A DNA stretch of 64,000 bases from Rhodobium gokarnense (GTDB taxonomy: Bacteria > Pseudomonadota > Alphaproteobacteria > Rhizobiales > Rhodobiaceae): positions 248,001 to 312,000 of the forward strand of contig NZ_JAOQNS010000005.1 in NCBI RefSeq assembly GCF_025961475.1. The letters run 5' to 3'. A program made the translations under genes and the position numbers. Position 1 is the stretch's first letter; every line of letters begins with the position of its first letter. This document shows, piece after piece, positions 53,701-60,594 of this stretch. Under the pieces are notes generated by a model that did not search any database, was not told the origin of the DNA, and saw nothing but the letters and a program-made list of their open reading frames with translations.

Positions 53701-54613
53701 CCCAGGTGGCGCCCCTCATCTTGCGATTGCGATCTTCCACGCCCGGCTTCAGATCGCAGACGCCGCAGCGCAGATCGTCGCCGAACCAGGCGACGACGAG
53801 GGCGACGCTCGCAAGGTTCGGGCAGAGCTCTTCCAGCTCGTCGATCGAGGCCAGCCAGTCGGTCTCGGCAACGCCGGTGTGGCGGTTGTCGCTGATCGTC
53901 TCGCCGTCGCCGCCGCGGCGCGTCACCAGCCGGTCGTAATAGCCGAACTCGGTGGAGGACGGGATGACGGTCACCGCCTTCACCATCTTCTCCAGCCGGT
54001 CGATGACGTGGACGACCTCGAAGGTGAGCTGCGGCAGGCGGTTGCCGAAGGCCTCCAGGGGCATGCGCTCGAACACCACATAGGCGGTGCCGCGATAGCC
54101 GGGGGCGGCGCCCGTCCCCTCGACCTCCTCGATCAGCGGATCGGGGTCGGCGCCCGACGTGCCCTTGTGGATGCGGAAGTCGTAGAGCGACTGGTCGAGC
54201 GGCTTGCCGTCGGCCCAGATGCGGGCGATGCGGGTAACCGGCCCCTCGCACAGGGCAACGGCGAAATTGGCGTAGTAGCTGTAGGTGGTGGTGGTCGTGG
54301 TGCCGCCCCCGCCCTTGCCGCCGCCGCTTTCCTCGACCTCGACCACCTCCTCGTAGTCGGTCGCCCAGATCACCTGGCCGGCGATGCGCGCGCGGCCGTA
54401 GACCTTGGGGATCGGCCGGCCCTCGGTCGAAGACTGGACGGAGAGATCTGAAAGCGGCGCGCCGATGGTCCTTTCCGTGTTCGGCGCAAAGAGGCTGCGG
54501 TCGATGACGTTGCCGGCGAGCGCGCCGACGGCACCGCCGATGACGGCACCTAAGCTGCCGAACAGGGCGCCGCCGACGGCCTGGCCGGCCACTTGCAGGA
54601 CGAGGGTCGACAT
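50705..54613 (-). CDS. GTA gp15-type baseplate/tail-tip (host specificity) protein
   Basis: A 1302-residue protein. A Gly/Ala-rich segment (about 5-40) opens it, and a glycoside-hydrolase TIM-barrel-like domain spans roughly 430-750 (WYYASTSDRNK, KPIWFTELGCPAIDRGANQPN). A phage tail-type C-terminal part follows. This architecture and length (RcGTA gp15 is about 1300 residues) are characteristic of the megatron/hub protein of GTAs, which forms the tail tip and contacts the recipient envelope. It follows the NlpC/P60 peptidase gene by 13 nt. Confidence 0.93.
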   Translation of the reverse strand: MSTLVLQVAGQAVGGALFGSLGAVIGGAVGALAGNVIDRSLFAPNTERTIGAPLSDLSVQSSTEGRPIPKVYGRARIAGQVIWATDYEEVVEVEESGGGKGGGGTTTTTTYSYYANFAVALCEGPVTRIARIWADGKPLDQSLYDFRIHKGTSGADPDPLIEEVEGTGAAPGYRGTAYVVFERMPLEAFGNRLPQLTFEVVHVIDRLEKMVKAVTVIPSSTEFGYYDRLVTRRGGDGETISDNRHTGVAETDWLASIDELEELCPNLASVALVVAWFGDDLRCGVCDLKPGVEDRNRKMRGATWGVATLSRANAHLVSQINGRPAYGGTPSDETVEAAIRDLRSRGLRVVFYPFILMDVEASSGLPDPYGRSEQPPYPWRGRITCHPAPGEGSSPDKTSAARSQVENFVGTCHRNDFTIAGGEVAYTGPSEWSYRRMILHYAHLCEKAGGVDAFLIGAEMRGMTQVRSGAAIFPFVEALTDLAGDVRAVLRSSTKITYGADWSEYFGYQPTDGSGDVYFHLDPLWASSAVDMVGIDNYMPLADWRDGDHDDTADACSVYDLDYLRANVAGGEGFDWYYASTSDRNKQVRSPITDGAHGKPWVFRYKDLIAWWSHRHYDRPGGSEAASHTAWVPESKPIWFTELGCPAIDRGANQPNVFYDPKSSESFFPYFSSGRRDDFMQRRFLEATMSYWEPSDPDYVAGSNPISSVYGGRMLNPDNIHFWTWDARPYPAFPALIDVWSDGDNWHLGHWLTGRLGGVTLAALIEAVLDEHEVDDFEIAGVSGVLDGYVVDSPQSARDILEPLAATFHFSAVDSGRALRFADYLCQSRIEIDADDLAVEADDDPRMTVTRGQETELPNEVRIAFFDGLRDFESGAAAARRTAGGSARLESRSVPAIAPPSFMQETAEMLLHDAWAGRERFEFALRRDRVAIEPGDLVTLVEEEVTRPLLVTEVADAGLRRISARTIDPDVFRPAPAPAAIGKQARPTVFGAPDVVMLDLPVIDPDEPHHRPRIAVSARPWPGTVAVWRSATGASYSRVAVPSQRATIGSLAASLAPGPLARWDNANALTVSLIGGSLSSRDDSAVLAGANAVAVLCANGAWEVLQFAAADLVAESTYELTRLLRGQLGTEDAMAVGAPAGADFVVLNAAVEQVPIRTDEIDLERIYRIGPSRRTVADAAMAEVSYAAGGRGLKPFSPAHLSARRIAESGDVAFSWVRRTRIDGDGWSGRDVPLGEERERYLVEVLSGGTPARSFEVTGPAVTYAAADQAADFGALQDSYHLRVTQLGARVAGIQREAIVHV

Positions 54614-54626
54614 CTGTCGGTCCCTT

Positions 54627-55073
54627 TCAGTCGGTCAGATCGGGGAAGGAAAAGGCGTGGGCGAGCCGGCGCGCCCAGGACGGGACGAGCGCTGCCTCGG
54701 CGACGGACCGGCCCTCATGGGCATGGACGATGCGGCCGGGGCCAACGAGGATCGCGGCGTGCTTTGCCGGCAGGTGCGGGCGCCAGCGAAACAGCACGAC
54801 ATCGCCGGCACCGGCTGCCGCGACGTCGATGGTGACAAGGTGGCGTTCGGCGGCGGCGAGAAGCGTGTCGGTGCCGCCGGCCTCGGCCCAGTCGGCGGTA
54901 TAGGCCGGGACATCTTCCGGCTCGGAGCCATAGAGCGCCCGCCAGACGCCGCGGACGAGCCCGAGGCAGTCGCAGCCGACGCCTTTCCTGGAGGCCTGGT
55001 GGCGATAGGGCGTGCCGATCCAGGCACGGGCCTCGGCGACGATCGCGGCGCGGGTGACGGTCGACGTGGTCAT
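54627..55073 (-). CDS. GTA gp14-type NlpC/P60 cell-wall peptidase
   Basis: A 148-residue protein starting in an ATGA overlap with gp13. The NlpC/P60 catalytic Cys36 is in GCDCLGLVRGVWRALYG, and the His in LPAKHAAILV. In GTAs and siphoviruses this enzyme sits in the tail tip and cuts peptidoglycan on DNA entry. Length and order match gp14 of the RcGTA cluster. Confidence 0.93.
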   Translation of the reverse strand: MTTSTVTRAAIVAEARAWIGTPYRHQASRKGVGCDCLGLVRGVWRALYGSEPEDVPAYTADWAEAGGTDTLLAAAERHLVTIDVAAAGAGDVVLFRWRPHLPAKHAAILVGPGRIVHAHEGRSVAEAALVPSWARRLAHAFSFPDLTD

Positions 55074-55960
55074 GCCTTGTCGCGCCTCCTGCCCTCGTTC
55101 TCGCCCTCCGGCGAGGGATAGGAGAGCGCGAAGTCGTTGCCGGGCATATGCGGGAAACCGCGAAACGCCTCGGCATTGGCGAATTTCTCCCGGCAGGTGG
55201 CGAAGCGCTTGTCGCAGCCGGCCCGGATGGTGAAGGTATCGCCCTCCTCGATGGTGCGCCCCGCCGCCTGCCACAGGGTCAGGAGATGGCCGGCGCCGAC
55301 CGTGTGGCGCTTGACCTCGACGGAAAACGACTTGTTGGCGCCGGAAGTCCAGGTCAGCGTGCCGCGGCTGAACCAGGCATCGTCGAAGCCGGCAAGGCCG
55401 CTCGCGGTGAGCGTGCGGCGGCCGTCGGTGTCGATGACCGTGCCGGTGGCCCTGTAGGTCGCAGTGGCGAGATTGACGCCGCAGCGCTCATCGCCGAGAA
55501 CGGCGTCGCAATGGCTGGCAAAGATGCGGCCGCGCGGCTGGTCGAGCCTGGAGGCAAGGCTGCGCAGCTCGGCCCGGAACGCGCCGTCGGCGGTCTCCAC
55601 CTCGCCGATATGGCCGGTCGCCACATGAAGCCGCTGGCCGACGGCCTCCCAATTGACCAGCCAGATTTCCACCCTTGCGTCGTCCCAGAGGCCGGCGCTG
55701 AGATCGCCCGCATCGAGACCGTCCAGCGCCAGCGCGCCGTCGACCTCGCCACCGGCGACGGCAAGGCCCGGCCCGGCCGTGAGCTCGCTGGCGGCAAGGC
55801 CCGCCGCCGGGTCGTAGGTCGTGCCGCCGAAGGCAAGCGGGCGGTCGTGGTCGGTGAAGCCGACCGTGACGCCGTCGTGCCGCTCCGCCTTCCAGCAATG
55901 GCAGAGCGTGGTGACGCCGCCGGCGAGGTGGTCGATGAGGTCTGTTGGAACGGTCTTCAC
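55070..55960 (-). CDS. GTA gp13-type tail protein (DUF2163)
   Basis: A 296-residue protein starting at GTG 55960 in a GTGA overlap with gp12. It matches the DUF2163/phage conserved BR0599-type fold, with TTLCHCWKAERHDG near the start and CDKRFATCREKFANAEAFRGFP near the end. The latter is the Cys-rich C-terminal motif seen in iron-binding hub proteins of the family. In RcGTA it forms part of the tail hub. Its stop overlaps the peptidase start. Confidence 0.92.
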   Translation of the reverse strand: MKTVPTDLIDHLAGGVTTLCHCWKAERHDGVTVGFTDHDRPLAFGGTTYDPAAGLAASELTAGPGLAVAGGEVDGALALDGLDAGDLSAGLWDDARVEIWLVNWEAVGQRLHVATGHIGEVETADGAFRAELRSLASRLDQPRGRIFASHCDAVLGDERCGVNLATATYRATGTVIDTDGRRTLTASGLAGFDDAWFSRGTLTWTSGANKSFSVEVKRHTVGAGHLLTLWQAAGRTIEEGDTFTIRAGCDKRFATCREKFANAEAFRGFPHMPGNDFALSYPSPEGENEGRRRDKA

Positions 55961-56604
55961 GGCAGGATCTCCAGGAGCGGCACGCTCGGCAGCTCGCCGG
56001 CCTCGAAGGCGGCCAGGTTGATTTCCAGCCGATCCGTGTCGAAGCGCACCGGCACGTCGAACTCGAAGCCGGCCCTGACGACGGCCCCGTTCGCCGGCGT
56101 TGCCGCGGAGGTGAAGGTGGCGATGCCGGTCGACGCATCGAGGGTGAAATCGGCGCCGTCGTCCTTTTCCGCGCCGTCGACGGCAACGCGCACCGTGCCG
56201 GCGACCGGCTTGGCGATGGTGCGGGTGTATCTGGTCGACGAGGCGCCGTAGACCTTGACGAGCTGGAAGGTGCGGGTCGCGCCGTCGCCGGTGGCGACGT
56301 AGCAATCGGTCGGGGCGGGCGCCCCACCCGGCGCGCAGGACTTCCAGTCGAGCGGGTCGCGGAACCGGAACCCATGCAGCCGGCCGCGCCTCTCCTCGAA
56401 GAAGACGATCACCTCGTGCAGGTCGTTGAGGGTGCGGATGCCGTAACCGGCGTCGAAGCGGCGGCGCGATTCGGCCCAGCGCGTGTTGCGCTCCTCGCGG
56501 CCGGAACCGAGGCGCACGACTTCGGTCTGGCGCTCCGGGCCGCCGGTGGAATTGAAGGCGAGATCGGTCGGAAAACGGACCTCGTGGAAGGCCGGTACGG
56601 ACAT
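55957..56604 (-). CDS. GTA gp12-type distal tail/hub protein (DUF2460)
   Basis: A 215-residue protein belonging to the DUF2460/TIGR02217 family: FHEVRFPTDLAFNSTGGPER, RNTRWAESRRRFDAGYG and HGFRFRDPLDWKSC are diagnostic. In GTA particles it forms the distal tail ring. GAGG lies upstream of ATG 56604. Unlike its neighbours it does not overlap the upstream gene: 172 nt and an intrinsic terminator separate it from gp11, so a promoter within 56605-56707 is likely. Confidence 0.93.
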   Translation of the reverse strand: MSVPAFHEVRFPTDLAFNSTGGPERQTEVVRLGSGREERNTRWAESRRRFDAGYGIRTLNDLHEVIVFFEERRGRLHGFRFRDPLDWKSCAPGGAPAPTDCYVATGDGATRTFQLVKVYGASSTRYTRTIAKPVAGTVRVAVDGAEKDDGADFTLDASTGIATFTSAATPANGAVVRAGFEFDVPVRFDTDRLEINLAAFEAGELPSVPLLEILP

Positions 56605-56707
56605 CCAAAAACCTCGTCAATTTTGATGTAACGCAAGGAAACGGCACATCGGAGAGCGCATTCTGGCATTGCAATGCACCCGGTATGGGCAGACGTGCCG
56701 ACCGGGC

Positions 56708-56730
56708 AAAAAAGCGGCACTTGCTGCCGC
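56708..56730 (-). terminator. intrinsic terminator between GTA gp11 and gp12
   Basis: Reading leftward, GCGGCA (56730-56725), loop GCAAG, TGCCGC (56719-56714) and then T6 (56713-56708). A compact GC-rich stem followed directly by a pure T-tract is a textbook intrinsic terminator. It is 46 nt after the gp11 stop, inside what would be expected to be one GTA operon. Confidence 0.8.
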
Positions 56731-56776
56731 GGCCCAGAAACATCAGGTCCCGAGCCCCTCCTCGTCGGCCCTGGTG

Positions 56777-57343
56777 TCAGAGCCCGCGCCGTCCCCGTCC
56801 GACGGCGCGGGCTAGCATTGTCGCCATCTGCCCCTTGGAGCGCCTGAAGCCGTCGACGTCCGGCGTCGTCACGTTGAAGGTGACATTGACGCCGTTGCCG
56901 GACCCGGCGCGCACGCCGAGGCGCCCGTCGGGGGAGCGCGCCAGCGGCAGGATCGCCTCCGCCCCCGCCTCGCCGGCAAGGCCGGTGCCGCCCTCCCCCA
57001 TCGGAAAATATGTGGGCGCTGCGACGACGCCGCCGCGGGCAAAGGGGGTGATCGTTCCGGCGGTCGGGGACAGGATGCCGGTGACGCCGGAGGCAAGGCC
57101 GGAGGCCAGCGTTGCCGTCAGCGGCTTCAGCGCCTGATCGAGGAGCTTGCCGGAAATGGCGACCGCGACCTCGCGCATCACCGTGTCGAGCTTCTTGCCC
57201 TCCACGACCGCCGCCTTGAGGCCCGATGACAGGGCCGAGGAAAAGCCACTGGAAAGGGTCTTCAGCTCACGGAAGGTGCGGGCGAGGTCGTCGGCGGTCG
57301 CACGCATGTCGTCCAGGTCCTTGTCGTCGTCGAGGCCGGCCAT
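56777..57343 (-). CDS. GTA gp11-type short tape-measure protein
   Basis: A 188-residue protein. The N-terminus (ATADDLARTFRELKTLSSGFSS) and the Gly-rich middle (TPFARGGVVAAPTYFPMGEGG, GEAGAEAILPL) match the C-terminal end of phage tape-measure proteins, which is all that GTA gp11 proteins contain. Such a short tape measure corresponds to a short GTA tail. The last codons lie in a perfect 13 bp inverted repeat (56781-56793 with 56801-56813). Confidence 0.88.
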   Translation of the reverse strand: MAGLDDDKDLDDMRATADDLARTFRELKTLSSGFSSALSSGLKAAVVEGKKLDTVMREVAVAISGKLLDQALKPLTATLASGLASGVTGILSPTAGTITPFARGGVVAAPTYFPMGEGGTGLAGEAGAEAILPLARSPDGRLGVRAGSGNGVNVTFNVTTPDVDGFRRSKGQMATMLARAVGRGRRGL

Positions 57344-57345
57344 GG

Positions 57346-57546
57346 TCAGTCATCCTTCGGGGCAGGTTCTTGTGCGGGCGTATCGGGAAAGAGCGTCATC
57401 AGGCGTTGCAGCCGGGCGCGGCCGGGCGGCGCAAGGCCCTCGGGCGCCGTGCCGAACGCGCCTTCCAGCGCGGCAGCAAGCTCCGGCAGGGTGAGGCGCC
57501 AGAAGGCGTCGGGGGCAAGCTTCAGGCGGCCGAGGCCGGCGCGCAT
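57346..57546 (-). CDS. GTA tail assembly chaperone (gp10.1-like)
   Basis: A 66-residue protein with MRAGLGRLKLAPDAFWRLTLPEL, the signature of the small GTA tail assembly chaperone encoded between gp10 and gp11. Relatives usually start with FPWEAA just before this Met. Those codons are present in frame upstream, but no start codon follows the previous in-frame stop, so ATG 57546 is used. It abuts gp11, with 2 nt between genes. Confidence 0.85.
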   Translation of the reverse strand: MRAGLGRLKLAPDAFWRLTLPELAAALEGAFGTAPEGLAPPGRARLQRLMTLFPDTPAQEPAPKDD

Positions 57547-57581
57547 CGCGGCTTCCCAGGGAAACGCCGCGACCGATGGCG

Positions 57582-57959
57582 TTACGGCCGCGGCGGCGGA
57601 GGGTTTTCGTCCGGCGACCCATCAGATGCCCCCTCACCCGCCGGCGTCTCGCGGGTGCCGAAGGTGGCCTTCAACAAGTCGGCGGCGATGCGGGCAAAGC
57701 CGGTGGCGCTGCCGTCGGCGGTCATCCTGGCGACGTCGGCATCGCTGACCGTCTCGCCGGCACCCCTTAGCCCCGCGCCGATGACCTTGACGAGGTCCAT
57801 GGCCGACAGGCGCCCGGTCGCAAAGCGCTCGGCGAGGCCGGCGAGATCGTCGACGGCAAAGGCGGCTTCCAGCTCGGCAAGGGCGCCGAGGGTCAGGCAC
57901 AGGACGCGCGGGCGGCCGTCGAGCAAAGCCTCGATCTCGCCGCGGTGGCGGTTGACCAT
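57582..57959 (-). CDS. GTA gp10-type tail protein
   Basis: A 125-residue protein with the GTA_gp10 signature: VNRHRGEIEALLDGRPRVLCLTLGALAELE. A Pro-rich tail (about 100-125) ends it. It lies between the major tail protein and the chaperone gene, as in the RcGTA order. The product is a tail assembly protein, whose exact role is not settled. Confidence 0.9.
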   Translation of the reverse strand: MVNRHRGEIEALLDGRPRVLCLTLGALAELEAAFAVDDLAGLAERFATGRLSAMDLVKVIGAGLRGAGETVSDADVARMTADGSATGFARIAADLLKATFGTRETPAGEGASDGSPDENPPPPRP

Positions 57960-57969
57960 CTTTTTTCCC

Positions 57970-58383
57970 CTATGCCCCGGTGAAGCTAAGTGCGCCGGCG
58001 GATTCCAGCGCCATGCTGTATGTCACCTCGCCGGCATGCTCGCCGGCATATTCCAGGGCCGTCACCTGGAACGGCGCCTCGATGGTGCCGAAGTCCGGCA
58101 CGATCACCTGCCAGTCGCGGATGTCGCCGGCAAAGAAGATGCTCCGGACGGCCGCGTCGGACGATGCGTCCTTGAAGATGCCGGTGCCGGTGATGGAGGC
58201 CCGGCGCACGCCGGCGCCGGCGAGCAACTCCCGCCAGCGGCCGGCGGATTCGGAATCGGTGATCTCCACCGTTGCCGCGTTGAAGGCGATGGTCCGGGTG
58301 CGGAGCCCGGCGACGGTGGCAAAGGACCCGCCGCCCGTGGTGTCGACCTTCAACAGAAGGTCCTTGCCCTTTTGAGCGCCCAT
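57970..58383 (-). CDS. GTA gp9-type major tail tube protein
   Basis: A 137-residue protein with AQKGKDLLLKVD and RTRTIAFNAATVEITDSESAGRWREL, the pattern of the TIGR02126 major tail protein family. It forms the GTA tail tube. It lies 18 nt downstream of gp8 and 10 nt upstream of gp10 and matches family length. Confidence 0.93.
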   Translation of the reverse strand: MGAQKGKDLLLKVDTTGGGSFATVAGLRTRTIAFNAATVEITDSESAGRWRELLAGAGVRRASITGTGIFKDASSDAAVRSIFFAGDIRDWQVIVPDFGTIEAPFQVTALEYAGEHAGEVTYSMALESAGALSFTGA

Positions 58384-58401
58384 GATTGTCTCCGTGAATG
58401 A

Positions 58402-58812
58402 TTAGGTGAGCGGTTCGGTGACGGCGCGAAAGCGCAGGTCGCCGCGAAAGCTTTTTTTGTCGGCGAGCTGGCGGACCTCCTGGCGCTCGCACCGCAGCGA
58501 GACCAGCCGGTGGTCGTCGAGGGAAAGGTCCGCATCGTGCAGCAGCGCGACGACGCGCTCGGCAATCGCGAACACCTCCTTCTTGCCGCCGCCGCGCGAG
58601 AGGACGGCGAGCGTCAGGCTGTGCTCCTCGATCGGGGCGATGTCGCCGTCGGCGTTGCGGGTGACGACCGGATCGAGCGCCACGAACGGCACGGCCGCGT
58701 CGCGCGGCGGGCCGTCATGGACGCGGGACCCGCCGGTCAGCGACGTCAGCTCCGCATCGCCGGAAAGCAGCGTATAGACGGCCTTTTGCAGGGCGAAGGC
58801 GGCGTGGGTCAT
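58402..58812 (-). CDS. GTA gp8-type tail completion protein (DUF3168)
   Basis: A 136-residue DUF3168 protein starting at ATG 58812 in an ATGA overlap with gp7. FALQKAVYTLLSGDAEL and RVHDGPPRDAAVPFVAL are typical. It acts as a tail terminator/completion protein at the head-tail interface in GTA and siphovirus particles. Confidence 0.92.
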   Translation of the reverse strand: MTHAAFALQKAVYTLLSGDAELTSLTGGSRVHDGPPRDAAVPFVALDPVVTRNADGDIAPIEEHSLTLAVLSRGGGKKEVFAIAERVVALLHDADLSLDDHRLVSLRCERQEVRQLADKKSFRGDLRFRAVTEPLT

Positions 58813-59141
58813 CGGTGCTCCTCCTCGGCGAGGCATTCGGTCCAGCGGCCGCGTTCGTCCGGGTCGTGGGCGACGAGGATTTTCAGGACTCGCGTGCCGG
58901 CTTTGAGCCGCATGCCGCCGGCAAGGTCGGCGCGGCGGCGCAGGGTCACGCGGTGGGTGACGACACCGTCGAGGCGGCCGGCGATCTCCGTCTCGCTGGC
59001 GCTTGCCGGGGCGATCGCCGCCCAGACGTCGGCGACCGTCACCCAGGAGACCGTCGCCCCGCCGGCGCCGTCGGGCGTGCGCTCCGGCCGCTCTAGGGTC
59101 AGGCGGTGGCGCAGCTCGCCGATGGTCGGGGGCCGGGTCAC
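58809..59141 (-). CDS. GTA gp7-type head closure (head-tail adaptor) protein
   Basis: A 110-residue protein starting at GTG 59141 in a GTGA overlap with gp6. IGELRHRLTLERPERTPDGAGG and WAAIAPASASETEIAGRL are standard for phage head-tail adaptors of the SPP1 gp16 type. It closes the head after packaging and joins the tail. Confidence 0.93.
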   Translation of the reverse strand: MTRPPTIGELRHRLTLERPERTPDGAGGATVSWVTVADVWAAIAPASASETEIAGRLDGVVTHRVTLRRRADLAGGMRLKAGTRVLKILVAHDPDERGRWTECLAEEEHR

Positions 59142-59710
59142 AGGAGCCGGACCCGGTAGGGCGCGACGAGCGCGGAAAAGCCGAGCGGCACCATCACCAT
59201 GGCGGCATCGTCGGTCGCCGCCTGGCGCTGTTCGTACCAGTGGGCGACGAGCATTTTGACCGCATGGCGCAGCGGCGCCGGGACCTCCGTTGCCGCAGCG
59301 CCATAGCCGGCGGTGACGTCGACCTCGATGCCGCCGAGGCGGCGGCCGGGGCGCGGCAGTCCCTCGGCAAAGGCGATGCGCGCGGGCACCGAGACGATGT
59401 CGGCCTCATAGGCGTCTTCGTCGATGACGGAGGGCGTGCCGTCGCGGTCGTAGACGCGGACCGCATCGACGCTGAGGACGGGGGAGACGGCAAGGTCGAG
59501 CCGGCCGTCGTCGCGGACCGCGTCGAACTGCAGGCGCCATTCCTGGGTCATCAGCCGGCGGTTCGTCACCCGCTCCACATGGGCGCGTGCCGCCGCGATC
59601 AGGCTCTCGACCAGCGCGTCGTCGGCATCCTCGTCGAGGCGGAGATGGTCCTTCACCTCGGAAAGGCTCACCGGCTCGTCCGCCGGCGGGGAAATCAGTG
59701 TCTGCGGCAT
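59138..59710 (-). CDS. GTA gp6-type head-tail connector protein
   Basis: A 190-residue protein. PVSLSEVKDHLRLDEDADD, SLIAAARAHVERVTNRRLMTQ and VKMLVAHWYEQRQA mark the phage gp6-like/phiE125 gp8 head-tail connector family. It is separated from the capsid gene by 884 bp of repeats, which is unusual. A terminator-like hairpin sits 24 nt upstream of its ATG, so it must have a separate promoter or rely on read-through. Confidence 0.92.
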   Translation of the reverse strand: MPQTLISPPADEPVSLSEVKDHLRLDEDADDALVESLIAAARAHVERVTNRRLMTQEWRLQFDAVRDDGRLDLAVSPVLSVDAVRVYDRDGTPSVIDEDAYEADIVSVPARIAFAEGLPRPGRRLGGIEVDVTAGYGAAATEVPAPLRHAVKMLVAHWYEQRQAATDDAAMVMVPLGFSALVAPYRVRLL

Positions 59711-59726
59711 TTAAAAGGGTTCCCGG

Positions 59727-59756
59727 AAAAGGCGGCGGCCCCGGAAAGGGGCCGCC
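59727..59756 (-). terminator. terminator-like hairpin upstream of GTA gp6
   Basis: Reading leftward, a perfect 9 bp stem GGCGGCCCC with loop TTTCC (59756-59734) is followed by GCC and T4 (59730-59727). It is positioned between the capsid gene and gp6, just before the gp6 start. The T-tract is short, so an attenuator is as likely as a full terminator. Confidence 0.55.
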
Positions 59757-59902
59757 AGTCGGTCGCGGTCACGGGGAGGAGGAGACCGGACGGGAGAGAT
59801 GTTTGGTTCGGTTGTTGGTCTGATCGGTGGGTGGGAGGTCCGTTGGCGCCCGCCGCATAGTTTCCGGCATGGCCTTGGGGCATTCGCATGCCGAGCCGCC
59901 GC

Positions 59903-60023
59903 CTGGATTGCTTCGCTGCGCTCGCAATGACGATTTTCTCAGTAGTTTCAATGTCATTGCGAGGGTCCGCAGGACGGGGAGCGGCGCGTGACGCGAGCCA
60001 GGGCAGGCCGACGCGGCAATCCA
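59903..60023. repeat. palindromic intergenic repeat, family 2, copy B
   Basis: CTGGATTGCTTCGC with CGCAATGAC (left) and GTCATTGCGAG with GCGGCAATCCA (right) form the same palindrome as at 12627-12718, here with a longer right arm. It lies in the spacer between the capsid gene and gp6. The stretch 59757-59902 before it shows nothing recognisable. Confidence 0.75.
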
Positions 60024-60085
60024 TTTTGCATTTCGGCATGGTCCGTCGCTGACGCATTTGCCTCTCCCACCAACCCAACACCCTG

Positions 60086-60258
60086 CCGTCACCCCGGGCT
60101 TGACCCGGGGCCTATTGCCCATCACCGCGCGGTATGTCGTCGGTTGGTGGAACGAAGCCATGGCGCGGTTCTCGACCCTGTCCGGACCCGTAACGGCATA
60201 CCGTGTCGAGGTGGGCATTAGGCCCCGGGTCTCCGCTTCGCTCCGCCCGGGGTGACGG
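60086..60258. repeat. palindromic intergenic repeat, family 1, copy B
   Basis: CCGTCACCCCGGG with GGGGCCTATTGCCCA (left) and TGGGCATTAGGCCCCGGG with CCCGGGGTGACGG (right) form a 173 bp inverted repeat. The centre has CGGTATGTCGTCGGTTG, the reverse complement of the centre of the copy at 12314-12492. The two loci therefore carry both repeat families in opposite orientation. Confidence 0.8.
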
Positions 60259-60287
60259 CAGAGGGTGTCGTGCAGAAGGAGCACCGA

Positions 60288-60580
60288 TCGAAGCCGCGAG
60301 GCGTCGCAAGGCCGAACGGCCGCCGGCGCCGATGCGCCGCCCCGCGGAGGCCAGCGAGCGAAGCGAGCGCTCGGCCGTGAGCGACAAATCGAGCCCAAAG
60401 GGCTCGCAAGGCCGAACGGGCGCCGGCCGGTCAGGCCGCCGCCGCGGAGCCGCGAGCGGAGCGAGCCTGGCGTGAGCGAGAAGTCGAGCCCAACGGGCTC
60501 GCAAGGCCGAACGGCCGCCGGCGCCGATGCGCCGCCCCCGCGGAGGCTAGCGGGCGAAGCCCGCGCTCAGCCGTGAGCGC
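60288..60580. repeat. three-unit tandem repeat of about 97 bp downstream of the GTA capsid gene
   Basis: Three contiguous units at 60288-60388, 60389-60483 and 60484-60580 (101, 95 and 97 bp). Each carries CGCAAGGCCGAACGG (at 60305, 60405 and 60500), a GC-rich core, and a GAGCGAAGCGAGCG-like palindrome ending in GTGAGCG. There are no spacers between units, so it is not a CRISPR array. It abuts the capsid stop, separated by 14 bp. Confidence 0.75.
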
Positions 60581-60594
60581 AAAAAACCAAAGCC

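Noticed and set aside
60288-60580. CRISPR array
   Set aside because: Units are contiguous near-identical copies without unique spacers, far longer than CRISPR repeats, and no cas gene is present.
60563-60590. Terminator for the capsid gene (GCGCTCA hairpin beside a run of six A)
   Set aside because: On the capsid-coding strand the T-run precedes the hairpin, the wrong order for an intrinsic terminator.
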